Of a stretch of DNA of 31,970 nt, positions 10,252 to 17,632 are shown in pieces. Source of the DNA: Phycisphaeraceae bacterium (GTDB lineage: Bacteria; Planctomycetota; Phycisphaerae; Phycisphaerales; UBA1924). Location of the stretch: the NCBI GenBank assembly GCA_009827205.1, contig WUAK01000003.1, positions 1-31,970 of the forward strand, in the 5' to 3' direction. A program made the position numbers and the translations under genes. The notes below the pieces were generated by a model, which saw only the letters and a program-made list of their open reading frames with translations, searched no databases and was not told the DNA's origin. Position 1 is the first letter of the stretch. Every line of letters starts with the position of its first letter.

Positions 10252-10838
10252 GACCAGACCTCTTTCAGTCTGGAGTTGTGTGTGGCGTGCGCCATCAAGA
10301 TCTTGCGGAGTTTCTGCCTGCTTCTGTGCAGGTGGCTCTTGACGGTGCCCTCGGGCATGTCCATGTGCTCGGCGATCGTTGAGATCGGCCAGTCGAGCTG
10401 GTGGAAGAGCACAACGACTTCGCGCTGCACTTCACCCAGCTCCATGAGCGCATCCTGGAGAGCGTCTTTCACATGACCGGCGACCTCATCGTCGGAGGTC
10501 TGCACACCCGGACCGTCCCCGCCGCCCTGGCGCCAGCTGAGCGCCTCGGTGTTGAAGACCGGCGAGTGCTTCTGCCGCGCGTTGACATAGAGACGCTTGG
10601 CGATCGTGAAGAGCCATGTCGAGAATCGAAAGCGGTCATCAAACCGGTGAAGGTTCGAGAGCACGCGGACAAACGCCTCTTGGCAGATGTCCTCGGCGAC
10701 ATCGGCGCGACCCGAGAGGCGGTGCAGGTACGCACGCAGCGATGGCTGGTGGTGCCGAAGAAGCTGGGCGGAGGCCTCACGGTCTCCTGCGATCGCCCGG
10801 GCGATCAGCTTCCTCTCGATGTCGCGTTCCATGGCCAA
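10248..10838 (-). CDS. ECF-family RNA polymerase sigma factor
   Basis: A 196-residue sigma-70 factor of the extracytoplasmic-function class. Region 2 occupies residues ~15-85, with Asp-Ile-Cys-Gln-Glu-Ala-Phe-Val-Arg-Val and Phe-Arg-Phe-Ser-Thr-Trp-Leu-Phe-Thr-Ile-Ala, followed by a linker. Region 4 covers ~130-185 with a helix-turn-helix ending Pro-Glu-Gly-Thr-Val-Lys-Ser-His-Leu-His-Arg-Ser-Arg. Two starts are possible. TTG at 10838 has AGAGGAGT 7 nt upstream and is preferred here; ATG at 10832 would lie 13 nt from that site. It heads a unit of four minus-strand genes ending with typA. A TATATT hexamer (10859-10864, minus) just upstream could be a -10 element. Confidence 0.93.
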   Translation of the reverse strand: MAMERDIERKLIARAIAGDREASAQLLRHHQPSLRAYLHRLSGRADVAEDICQEAFVRVLSNLHRFDDRFRFSTWLFTIAKRLYVNARQKHSPVFNTEALSWRQGGGDGPGVQTSDDEVAGHVKDALQDALMELGEVQREVVVLFHQLDWPISTIAEHMDMPEGTVKSHLHRSRQKLRKILMAHATHNSRLKEVWS

Positions 10839-10910
10839 GTGCCGACTCCTCTGACCTCAATATACCAGCGATACGGGTGGGGGATGCCCTATCTTTTCCC
10901 TAAAACAAAG

Positions 10911-10940
10911 CCCCCGCGGGCTTCTTGAGTCCCGCGGGGG
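10911..10940 (-). terminator. Rho-independent terminator after the B12-domain gene
   Basis: A perfect 10-bp inverted repeat, CCCCCGCGGG (10911-10920) and CCCGCGGGGG (10931-10940), with a 10-base loop. Read on the minus strand the stem is followed by CTTTGTTTTA, a proper U-rich tail. It lies 41 bases past the stop of the B12-domain gene and upstream of the sigma-factor promoter region, insulating the two. Confidence 0.85.
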
Positions 10941-10980
10941 TATCCGAGTGGCGTTTCTGGACGTTTCTGTGGCCGAGCCG

Positions 10981-11682
10981 TTAGGCCGCGACCTTGCGCT
11001 TGCGGCCAACGGTCCGCTGGTCCTCGTCGGCCCGACGCTCGGGCTCCTCGATCAGCGTGTGCACCAGTTCGAGCAGGTCGGTGGCCCAGGTGTCGGCTCC
11101 GATCTCCTCGGCGAGCCCCTCGGCTCGGTTGAAGACGCCGCCCCCGACCGCGATCTGGGTGTGCGCCGATGCTCCTATCTCGCGGACGGTATCGATCAGG
11201 CTCCGGATCTCGGGCAGATCCTCTGGGGCCGATGCGAACATAAGGAGGACGTCCGGCTTGCTCTCGTGGACCTGAGCCAGGATCTCATCGCGGGGGACAC
11301 CACCGCCGCCGAATCGCACCTCAAACCCCGACATTTCGAGCAGATCGACAGCCATCTGCGCTGAGAGTTCCTCGGGCTCGTGATCGCCGCAGAACGCCAG
11401 GACGCGTCGCCCGAGCGAGGGCTCCATGCGGTATCGGGCGGCGGTCTGATCCACGAGCATCCGCAGAAGCCTCGTCGAGTAGTGGTGGGCGAGCTTCGTC
11501 AGTTGATCGCTTCGGAAAAGCCGTTCGACCATCTCCATCGTGGGCCAGAAAAGCTCGAGCACGATGTCTTCAGGCGGGACGTTGCTCTCGTGCAGCCTGT
11601 TGACGGCGGTCCGGGCCCCGACCCGGTCGCCGCTGATGATGATCTCGAAGAATCGTTCGATGTCGCTCTCACGGATACTCAC
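10981..11682 (-). CDS. B12-binding-fold regulatory protein (cobalamin motif altered)
   Basis: A 233-residue protein. An N-terminal four-helix part (residues ~1-85, with Met-Glu-Met-Val-Glu-Arg-Leu-Phe) resembles the helical cap domain of CarH/methyltransferase cobalamin proteins. A Rossmann-like B12-binding domain follows (~88-210) with Phe-Gly-Gly-Gly-Gly-Val-Pro, Val-Gly-Gly-Gly-Val-Phe-Asn and Gly-Ala-Asp-Thr-Trp-Ala. The usual DxHxxG loop is rearranged to Asp-His-Glu-Pro-Glu-Glu, so normal base-off cobalamin binding is doubtful. The C-terminus is a basic tail (Gly-Arg-Lys-Arg-Lys-Val). GTG at 11682 is chosen because AGGAAGGAA precedes it closely; the same frame runs on to 12456, but only as an antisense shadow of the sulfotransferase gene. 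It is divergent from the sulfotransferase pair. Confidence 0.85.
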   Translation of the reverse strand: MSIRESDIERFFEIIISGDRVGARTAVNRLHESNVPPEDIVLELFWPTMEMVERLFRSDQLTKLAHHYSTRLLRMLVDQTAARYRMEPSLGRRVLAFCGDHEPEELSAQMAVDLLEMSGFEVRFGGGGVPRDEILAQVHESKPDVLLMFASAPEDLPEIRSLIDTVREIGASAHTQIAVGGGVFNRAEGLAEEIGADTWATDLLELVHTLIEEPERRADEDQRTVGRKRKVAA

Positions 11683-11764
11683 TGTTATTCCTTCCTGCTT
11701 TGATGGGTCTCTTCTCGCGTCCCTCTGACGCCCTTCGGATATGCCTGCCGTCCTCCACTTGGAG

Positions 11765-11781
11765 CACCTGGCTGGCAGGTG
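11765..11781. repeat. Small inverted repeat in the divergent B12/sulfotransferase intergenic region
   Basis: CACCTG (11765-11770), a 5-base spacer, then CAGGTG (11776-11781). It lies about 83 bp upstream of the B12-domain gene start and 178 bp upstream of the first sulfotransferase. It could be a regulator site, but a 6-bp arm arises easily by chance. The rest of the 276-bp gap holds no other clear element. Confidence 0.25.
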
Positions 11782-11958
11782 GCTATCGAGTGCACGAGAC
11801 CGATCGCACGACAGCGGGCAAAAGAGAACGAAGCGGACCAGGCGATCGCTGCGCTGTACGGGCCGATAACGGCGAATCCGAGTTATCAGACCACGACCTG
11901 GCCGGTTATCGGTGCTGGCACGCCTCTTAGGGTCCGAGCCCGTTACAGTGCCCACGAG

Positions 11959-13467
11959 ATGAGCAGACCGAACGACCGAGACCAGATGTACCTGCAGGGG
12001 AAGCAGGCCCACGAGTCGGGCAACTACGAGATCGCTGCCCAGATATTCGAACAGCTCGTCAAGAAGGAACCCCGCAACGCGGTTCTCCAATTCGCGCTGG
12101 GAACGAGCCTCATGAAGCTCAAGAAGTTTGGGCTGGCGATGAAGCATCTCGAGAAGGCGGCCAAGCTCAAACCGATGATGCCCGAGATCCACGCAACAAT
12201 GGGCGCCATTGAGCGGACGTGCCTGAACGATGAAGCCGCGATCAAGCATTACCAGCGCACGCTGGCGATACGCAAGGACTTCCCACCCGCGATCTGCGGC
12301 CTGACCGACCTTTATAGAAAGCTGGGGCGGTTCGATGACGCGGTCAAGCTGATCACGGGGGCGCTCGAGCGATCTCCATCGGCGGATCCCTATCTCGCCG
12401 AGGCATTCGCTGCGATTGCCAAGGACGCCAACCGGGTGCAGGACGCGATCGATCACATCCGTGAAGTGCTCAAAACGGATATCCCGATCGTCTCGCGCAG
12501 CTCATTGAACTTCAGGTTGGCCGGCCTGCTCGATTCGATCAAGGAATACGAACAGGCGTGGGAGACGGTCACGCTCGCGAACGAACAGAAGGTCACCCGT
12601 TGGGACCCCGTAGCGTACGAATCCGATGTTGGACACATGCTGAAGAATTGGACGCGTGAACGCGTTCTGGAAGCACCCTCGAGCGGGAGCGATTCTGAAC
12701 TTCCAGTCTTTGTCGTTGGTATGCCCCGCAGCGGAACGAGTCTCGTCGAGCAGATCATTGCATCGCACCCAGCCGGCGCAGGCGCGGGTGAAATGAACGC
12801 ACTCTCGCTGGCTGCATGCAGGCAGCAGGGGATCCGAAACCATAGCGGGATGGTCTTTCTGCGCGATATATCAAAGATCACCCCTCAATCGCTCTCGCGC
12901 GAGTGTGATGAGTATCTCGCCAGCGCACGCCGGGTCTCATCCCAGGTGGGCGACGAGACAGGTGCCGAGCGGATCGTTGACAAGCTGCCTTACAACTATC
13001 AGATCCTGCCTCTGATCCAGATGATGTTTCCGAAGGCGCGAGTCATCCACACCGTTCGAGACCCGAGGGACACGTGCATCTCGTGTTTCTTCCAGGACTT
13101 TCTGGGTGAACTCGGGTACGCGTACAACCTGAAACAACTCGCGGTGTACTACGCACAGCACGAACGGATCATGGCGCACATGAAGGAAGTGCTCGATATT
13201 CCGATACTCGAGGTGCGTTACGAGCGGCTCGTCTCGGAGCCCGAGCACGGGATCCGCAAGATACTCGATCACATCGGCCTCGATTTCCACGAGGACTGCG
13301 TCCGGTTCCATGAGAGCAAAAGGGCGGTACACACCGCGAGTCTGGAGCAGGTCCGCAAGCCCATGTACAAGACATCGAGTGCGCGCTGGAAGCGTTATGG
13401 CGAGCTGATCGCGCCGCTGACTGACGCACTCATTGAAGCGGGTGTGAATTTACAGACCGAGGAATGA
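11959..13467 (+). CDS. TPR-containing sulfotransferase (first of a tandem pair)
   Basis: A 502-residue protein. The N-terminal half (~10-225) is a run of tetratricopeptide repeats (for example Gly-Lys-Gln-Ala-His-Glu-Ser-Gly-Asn-Tyr and Lys-His-Leu-Glu-Lys-Ala-Ala-Lys-Leu-Lys-Pro). The C-terminal half is a PAPS-dependent sulfotransferase with the 5'-phosphosulfate loop Val-Gly-Met-Pro-Arg-Ser-Gly-Thr-Ser-Leu-Val-Glu-Gln-Ile and the 3'-phosphate site Arg-Asp-Pro-Arg-Asp-Thr-Cys-Ile-Ser. This is the tyrosylprotein-sulfotransferase-like layout. The TPRs probably select the acceptor, which may be protein or polysaccharide. The start at 11959 was chosen because it gives nearly the same length as the downstream paralog (498 residues). 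The frame extends to 11779 with an unlikely N-terminus. No Shine-Dalgarno is seen. Confidence 0.9.
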   Translation: MSRPNDRDQMYLQGKQAHESGNYEIAAQIFEQLVKKEPRNAVLQFALGTSLMKLKKFGLAMKHLEKAAKLKPMMPEIHATMGAIERTCLNDEAAIKHYQRTLAIRKDFPPAICGLTDLYRKLGRFDDAVKLITGALERSPSADPYLAEAFAAIAKDANRVQDAIDHIREVLKTDIPIVSRSSLNFRLAGLLDSIKEYEQAWETVTLANEQKVTRWDPVAYESDVGHMLKNWTRERVLEAPSSGSDSELPVFVVGMPRSGTSLVEQIIASHPAGAGAGEMNALSLAACRQQGIRNHSGMVFLRDISKITPQSLSRECDEYLASARRVSSQVGDETGAERIVDKLPYNYQILPLIQMMFPKARVIHTVRDPRDTCISCFFQDFLGELGYAYNLKQLAVYYAQHERIMAHMKEVLDIPILEVRYERLVSEPEHGIRKILDHIGLDFHEDCVRFHESKRAVHTASLEQVRKPMYKTSSARWKRYGELIAPLTDALIEAGVNLQTEE

Positions 13468-13468
13468 C

Positions 13469-14965
13469 TTGGACCCGACCCAGACGTTCAACCAGGCTCA
13501 GCGGGCGTTCGAATCTGGAGACTGGCAAACCGCGCTCTCGCTGTTTGAGCAGGTTGTAAAGTTTGACAAGAAGAACGAGCAGATCCACACCGCGATGGGT
13601 TTCTGTGCAGCAAGGCTTTCTCGTTTTGATGACGGCAGGCGTTACCTAGCCAAGGCGGTCAAACTCAAACCGATGGCGCCCGAGCCTCATGTGCAGCTCG
13701 GGTATCTCGAGGCGGCGGATTACAACAACGAGAAGGCGCTTGCGCACTACCGCCGTGCGGTTGCGGTTAGGCCGGGTCACCCGGGCGCCGTGTTCGGTTT
13801 GGTTGATGTGCTACGCAAGCAGGGCGAATACGATGCCGCGTTCGCGGAGATCACCAAGGCCCTAAGCAAAGCCGATGAGCCCGATGTGCAGCTCGCCGAT
13901 GCGCTGGCGCTCATCGCTGTGAAGACAGGGCAGCAGGAGCGCGCAATTGAGCTCGTTCGTGAAGTTCTCTCACGCGACCTAGAGGACAAGCGGCGGGCGA
14001 TCATGCTGTACAGGTTCGCGGAGCTTCTCAACGACCGGGGCGAGTACGACAAGGCGTTTGATGCTGTCCTGGAAGGGAGCGTGTTGAAAGGCGTGCCCTG
14101 GGACACCGATGGATACGACCTCGAATTCGAGCGGTACTTCAAGGCATGGACGAAAGACGCGTTTGAAGCGGCGCCGCGGGCGAGTGGTTCGTCCGAGCAG
14201 CCGGTCTTTGTTCTTGGAATGCCCCGGTCGGGGACGAGTCTGGTCGAGCAGATCATCGCGTCGCACAAGAGTGCGACCGGAGTGGGGGAGTTGCCTGCGA
14301 TGGTCGGCATCGCGGGCAGCCTCCAGGTGAGACTCACGGGTGCGCTCTCAAAGTTCTTTACCGAACCTGGGAAGCTCACCGAATCGATGCTGGTAGAGGG
14401 CGCGTCGCACTACATCAAATCGATGCACGACCTGGCTGGCAAACTCAACGCGCCCGTTGGAGCCGAGCGGATTGTCGACAAGCAGCCTCACAACTTTGCG
14501 CATATCCCGCTGATCAGGCTCATGTTCCCGGAGGCCCGGATCATCTACACGCACCGCGATCCGCGCGACACCGCGGTCTCGTGCTTCTTCCAAGGCTTCG
14601 ACGGCCCGATGGGGTACTGCTACGACCTCTTTGCGCTCGGCAAGTACACCGCTCACGCCGACCGGGTGGTCAGACATGCCAGATGCGATCTCGGGATCGA
14701 TGTGCTCCCGGTCCGGTACGAGTCGCTGATCGAGGACCCGGAGGGGCAGATCCGGTCCATTCTCGACCACATCGGGCTGCCCTTTGACGAGGCCTGCCTG
14801 AGCTTCCACCAGACCAAGCGGCTCGTTCGGACAGCCTCGACCGATCAGGTCCGCCAGCCGATCTACAAGGGCTCGATCGGGCGTTGGAAGAGGTACAAAG
14901 ACCGGCTCGGGCCTCTCCTTGAGGGGTTCAAGGCTGGGGGCCTCGATCCGGATGAGAACTGCTGA
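13469..14965 (+). CDS. TPR-containing sulfotransferase (second of a tandem pair)
   Basis: A 498-residue paralog of the preceding gene with the same design: TPR units over ~1-230, then a sulfotransferase domain with Leu-Gly-Met-Pro-Arg-Ser-Gly-Thr-Ser-Leu-Val-Glu-Gln-Ile and His-Arg-Asp-Pro-Arg-Asp-Thr-Ala-Val-Ser. The C-terminal Tyr-Lys-x-Ser-x-x-Arg-Trp-Lys-Arg-Tyr segment is shared by both. It starts with TTG at 13469, one base after the upstream TGA, with GAGG placed just before, so the two are co-translated. The copies differ clearly along the TPR half, which suggests different acceptors rather than a recent duplication. Some planctomycete sulfotransferases modify exopolysaccharides; which acceptor is used here is unknown. 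Confidence 0.9.
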   Translation: MDPTQTFNQAQRAFESGDWQTALSLFEQVVKFDKKNEQIHTAMGFCAARLSRFDDGRRYLAKAVKLKPMAPEPHVQLGYLEAADYNNEKALAHYRRAVAVRPGHPGAVFGLVDVLRKQGEYDAAFAEITKALSKADEPDVQLADALALIAVKTGQQERAIELVREVLSRDLEDKRRAIMLYRFAELLNDRGEYDKAFDAVLEGSVLKGVPWDTDGYDLEFERYFKAWTKDAFEAAPRASGSSEQPVFVLGMPRSGTSLVEQIIASHKSATGVGELPAMVGIAGSLQVRLTGALSKFFTEPGKLTESMLVEGASHYIKSMHDLAGKLNAPVGAERIVDKQPHNFAHIPLIRLMFPEARIIYTHRDPRDTAVSCFFQGFDGPMGYCYDLFALGKYTAHADRVVRHARCDLGIDVLPVRYESLIEDPEGQIRSILDHIGLPFDEACLSFHQTKRLVRTASTDQVRQPIYKGSIGRWKRYKDRLGPLLEGFKAGGLDPDENC

Positions 14966-14990
14966 CCAGGGGCCGGCGGGGGCCTAGACT
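14962..14990 (+). promoter_or_regulatory. Possible sigma-70 promoter for rplU
   Basis: CTGACC (14962-14967), 17 bases, TAGACT (14985-14990). The match is moderate (4 of 6 at each hexamer). It overlaps the end of the sulfotransferase gene and would give a leader of ~75 bases ahead of rplU. No strong leader structure was recognised. Confidence 0.3.
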
Positions 14991-15071
14991 TGTGGCCCGA
15001 TGTCGGCCGGGACAAAGCAGGACCTGGCGGCCAGGACTCCCCGAGACCGACGCGGCAAAGCGAGAAGAACC

Positions 15072-15398
15072 ATGTACGCGATTATCGAAGAAGGCGGCGG
15101 GCAGCGCAAAGTCACCGAGGGGCAGGAAGTCCTGATCGACCTCATCCAGGGCGGCGAGGCCAAGGCCGGCGACTCCATCACGTTTGATCGCGTTCTCGCG
15201 ACCGGCGACGGCGAAGGCAAGGTCAACATCGGCCAGCCCTACGTCTCGGGTGCGAGCGTGACCGCTGAGGTCGTCGAGCCTCAGGCGATGGGCGACAAGC
15301 TCTACATCTTCAAGTTCAAGCCCAAGAAGGGTTACCGCCGCAAGACGGGCCACCGCCAGCGCTACACGCAGGTGAAGATCACGTCCGTCAAGGGCTGA
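15072..15398 (+). CDS. rplU: 50S ribosomal protein L21
   Basis: A 108-residue ribosomal protein L21, a component of the large subunit that binds 23S rRNA. It begins Met-Tyr-Ala-Ile-Ile-Glu-Glu-Gly-Gly-Gly and has the typical C-terminal Phe-Lys-x-Lys-Lys-x-Tyr-Arg-Arg-Lys-x-Gly-His-Arg-Gln segment, so the ATG at 15072 is correct and the 24 upstream in-frame residues (from 15000) are not part of it. The length is normal. Unusually, rpmA (L27), the usual downstream partner, is not here; the next gene is a convergent asparaginase-like gene. Confidence 0.97.
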   Translation: MYAIIEEGGGQRKVTEGQEVLIDLIQGGEAKAGDSITFDRVLATGDGEGKVNIGQPYVSGASVTAEVVEPQAMGDKLYIFKFKPKKGYRRKTGHRQRYTQVKITSVKG

Positions 15399-15446
15399 TC
15401 CCGTCGGCGTGGGGTCGAATCGCACTGATGACGGTTCGCCGGTAGA

Positions 15447-15956
15447 TCAGGCAAGCGTGAACGTGCCCCGGGTGCGGTCTTTGATGACACCCGGGAATCT
15501 GAGTGAGCGCCCGTGAACCACGGCGTACACACCCGGATCGAGCACCCCAACGGCAAATATGCTCTCGGTTAGATTCTGCAGGGCGTCCGATTGTTTGAGT
15601 TCGTAGGGGCGCATGGCGCCGGTCAGCACAACCGGCACGCGCGGGCTCTCGATGTCCGCATAGAGGCGTTCGCCGGTTTCGCTGAGTGTGTCCGTGCCGT
15701 GCAGGACGATCACGCCGTCTATGCCGGTGTTGTTGCACTCGTTGCGCACGGTCTCGACGATGAGCGTTCGATCGACATCGGTCATATCGAGACTGTCTTT
15801 ATTTAGCAGTTCGTGGATGTTGATCCGGGTGTCTTCGAGGCGCAGCCCCTGGAGGATGTGCGCGACGTTTGAGTGCCGGTTGACGAGCGTTCCGGTGGTT
15901 TCGTCGTAGACCTTCTCGAGCGTGCCGCCGGTAGTGATGAGCGTGATCGTCCGCAT
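15447..15956 (-). CDS. Single-domain asparaginase-like protein
   Basis: A 169-residue protein matching only the N-terminal domain of L-asparaginase/glutamyl-tRNA(Gln) amidotransferase subunit D. Thr-Thr-Gly-Gly-Thr-Leu at residues ~7-12 holds the expected nucleophilic Thr, and the second active-site motif Leu-His-Gly-Thr-Asp-Thr-Leu is present, followed by Val-Leu-Thr-Gly-Ala-Met. The second domain (usually 130-150 residues more) is absent, and the stop is clean with no frameshift sign, so this looks like a stable short family rather than a decayed gene. ATG at 15956 is preferred because it starts exactly at the first beta strand; ATG at 15983 is possible. Neither has a Shine-Dalgarno. It is convergent with rplU. 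Confidence 0.8.
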   Translation of the reverse strand: MRTITLITTGGTLEKVYDETTGTLVNRHSNVAHILQGLRLEDTRINIHELLNKDSLDMTDVDRTLIVETVRNECNNTGIDGVIVLHGTDTLSETGERLYADIESPRVPVVLTGAMRPYELKQSDALQNLTESIFAVGVLDPGVYAVVHGRSLRFPGVIKDRTRGTFTLA

Positions 15957-16003
15957 GGGACAATGGTAGTAGGCGGGGCGCATTGATGCTCAAAAAGCAG
16001 ACA

Positions 16004-16025
16004 CCCCGCGAGTATGAACGCGGGG
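16004..16025 (-). terminator. Rho-independent terminator after the 16074-16457 lipoprotein gene
   Basis: A perfect 7-bp GC stem, CCCCGCG (16004-16010) and CGCGGGG (16019-16025), with an 8-base loop. On the minus strand it is followed after about 7 bases by TTTTT. It sits 48 bases beyond the lipoprotein stop and just upstream of the asparaginase-like gene. Confidence 0.7.
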
Positions 16026-16073
16026 CGCCGGCTGATCAGCGAGATCTACGAGAAAGGGATGCGGGCCTTCCGC

Positions 16074-16457
16074 CTACTCAAGCATGCTGATGGTCACGGG
16101 CTGGGCACCCGAGCCTGTGTAGCGGACCTGGGTCGGCACTCTGGATGCGTTGTAGAACTCGAGGACGAACGAGCCGTCCACGGACATCGTGTACGCGTCC
16201 TTCGGACCCACGGTCGCCTGATCCTGAGGCACGCGGAGCGCAAGCTGGCCCGAGCCGCGGTTCTCGACAAGGAGTTCGGCTTGCTCTCCGCTCACTGCGA
16301 AGTTGACCTGCTGGTAGGGTTCGAGCGTGAGCGTGTTGGATGATCGGCTCAGCTTGCTGGTGGAGCCGCCTCCACCGAACCAGGAGCAGCCCCCTGCGAA
16401 ACAGGCGGCCCCAGCGATACCCAAGACGCAAATCGCGGTACGTGAATTTCGTTTCAT
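16074..16457 (-). CDS. Hypothetical small lipoprotein
   Basis: A 127-residue exported lipoprotein. A signal peptide (basic Met-Lys-Arg-Asn, then an Ala/Gly-rich core) ends in the lipobox Phe-Ala-Gly-Gly-Cys, with Cys near residue 24 as the lipidated residue. A Gly/Ser linker follows, then about 90 residues that look all-beta (alternating Thr-Leu-Thr-Leu, Val-Asn-Phe-Ala-Val, Ala-Leu-Arg-Val). The family is not recognised. The start is ATG at 16457 with GGGGA ~7 nt before it; a TTG at 16463 is in the same frame. It is divergent from the AsmA-like gene and has its own terminator. Confidence 0.8.
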   Translation of the reverse strand: MKRNSRTAICVLGIAGAACFAGGCSWFGGGGSTSKLSRSSNTLTLEPYQQVNFAVSGEQAELLVENRGSGQLALRVPQDQATVGPKDAYTMSVDGSFVLEFYNASRVPTQVRYTGSGAQPVTISMLE

Positions 16458-16601
16458 GTGCAATCCCCATTGCTAGACCAGCGCCCGGCCCGGATGCCTC
16501 GTGGCGCATCTGCTCTGATGTGCGATTCACAAGCGTCCTCGGCACGTAATCCGGTGACGTGCGCCGGAAGCTGTGACGCCTGTAGGGGCAAGGACGATCA
16601 G

Positions 16602-16630
16602 TTGGGCGTCAGGGGAGGCCGGCCTAAAAT
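16602..16630 (+). promoter_or_regulatory. Probable sigma-70 promoter for the AsmA-like gene
   Basis: TTGGGC (16602-16607), 17-base spacer, TAAAAT (16625-16630, 5 of 6 matches to the -10 consensus). Transcription would begin near 16637 and the leader would include the AAGGAAG ribosome site before 16673. Confidence 0.5.
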
Positions 16631-16672
16631 CGGGAGCGTCCGGCAACCAATACTGCCTTAGAAAGGAAGCCT

Positions 16673-17602
16673 ATGAAAGCTGCCAAACTGCTTCTCGGTG
16701 TCGTGGGCGGCATCATCGTGCTGCTCGTTCTCGTCGTCGTGATCGTGTTCATCTCGATCGATAAGATCGCGAAGACCGGTGTCGAGAAGGGCACAACGTA
16801 CGCACTCGCGGTTCCTACCTCTCTCGGCTCTGCCGATGTCGGGGTGCTCAGCGGCAAGTTTGCAATGTCCGGGCTAGAGATCTCAAACCCGGAGGGCTTC
16901 GACTCACCCTACTTCCTCAGGCTTGAGGCGGCGGGTGTGGAGGTCTCTCTCGACTCACTCATGTCAGATGTTGTGACACTGCCTAATCTCTCGCTCACAG
17001 ATCTCAACGTTCACATCGATGGCGTCACCGGCAAGAGCAATGTCAAGACAATCCTCGACAATCTCAAGCGTTTCGAGTCGGACGAGCCCAAGCCCGATAC
17101 CGATGAGTCAGCTCCGGCGAAGAAGTTCGTCGTCAACGAGATCGACATCCAGAACGTTGTGGTCCACGTGCACCTGCTGCCTTTGGGCGGTGAAATATCT
17201 ACACAGAAACTGATCGTGCCCGAGATCAAGCTGACAGATGTCGGCTCAGCGGGCGAGCCCATCACGCTCGCGGAACTCTCGAACATCATCACGCAGGCGA
17301 TCCTGAAATCTGCTGAGGAATTCGGGGGCGGCATCATCCCAGACGAGATCATGGGCGAGCTCACAAGCGGGCTGGGTGACCTCAACGATTTCGCAGAAAG
17401 CGGTGTCGAGATGGTCACGTCCAGTGTCGATGAGATCATTGCCGACACAACAGAGAAGCTGGGTGAGGAAATCGACAAGCAGGTCGAAGATCTCAAAGAT
17501 CAGGCCGGCGACGCGATCAGTGAAGGCCTTGACAGCCTTCTCGGCGGCGGGGATGACGAGAAGAAGGAAGACAGCAGCGATGGCGATGGCGGCGGGGAGT
17601 GA
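16673..17602 (+). CDS. AsmA-like membrane-anchored protein
   Basis: A 309-residue protein with an N-terminal transmembrane helix (~5-30, a long Val/Leu/Ile run) and an extracytoplasmic domain. This carries AsmA/DUF748-like segments: Gly-Val-Glu-Lys-Gly-Thr-Thr-Tyr-Ala-Leu, Gly-Leu-Glu-Ile-Ser-Asn-Pro-Glu-Gly-Phe and Leu-Asn-Val-His-Ile-Asp-Gly. AsmA-type proteins span the periplasm and are involved in lipid or outer-membrane traffic. The last ~110 residues are helical and acidic, ending in an Asp/Glu/Lys/Gly tail that looks disordered. The start is well set by GAAAGGAAG about 6 nt before the ATG. Length is short for AsmA relatives, which often reach 600 or more residues. Confidence 0.8.
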   Translation: MKAAKLLLGVVGGIIVLLVLVVVIVFISIDKIAKTGVEKGTTYALAVPTSLGSADVGVLSGKFAMSGLEISNPEGFDSPYFLRLEAAGVEVSLDSLMSDVVTLPNLSLTDLNVHIDGVTGKSNVKTILDNLKRFESDEPKPDTDESAPAKKFVVNEIDIQNVVVHVHLLPLGGEISTQKLIVPEIKLTDVGSAGEPITLAELSNIITQAILKSAEEFGGGIIPDEIMGELTSGLGDLNDFAESGVEMVTSSVDEIIADTTEKLGEEIDKQVEDLKDQAGDAISEGLDSLLGGGDDEKKEDSSDGDGGGE

Positions 17603-17632
17603 TCTCGAGCCGATGCGCGGTAGACTCGGCGC

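Noticed and set aside
11779..11958. Extended start of the first sulfotransferase
   Set aside because: The 60 extra residues have no TPR features, and the shorter form matches its paralog in length.
11683..12456. Long N-terminal extension of the B12-domain gene (491-residue frame)
   Set aside because: It is antisense to the TPR half of the sulfotransferase gene, is Arg/Leu rich without family features, and a good ribosome site and GTG occur at 11682.
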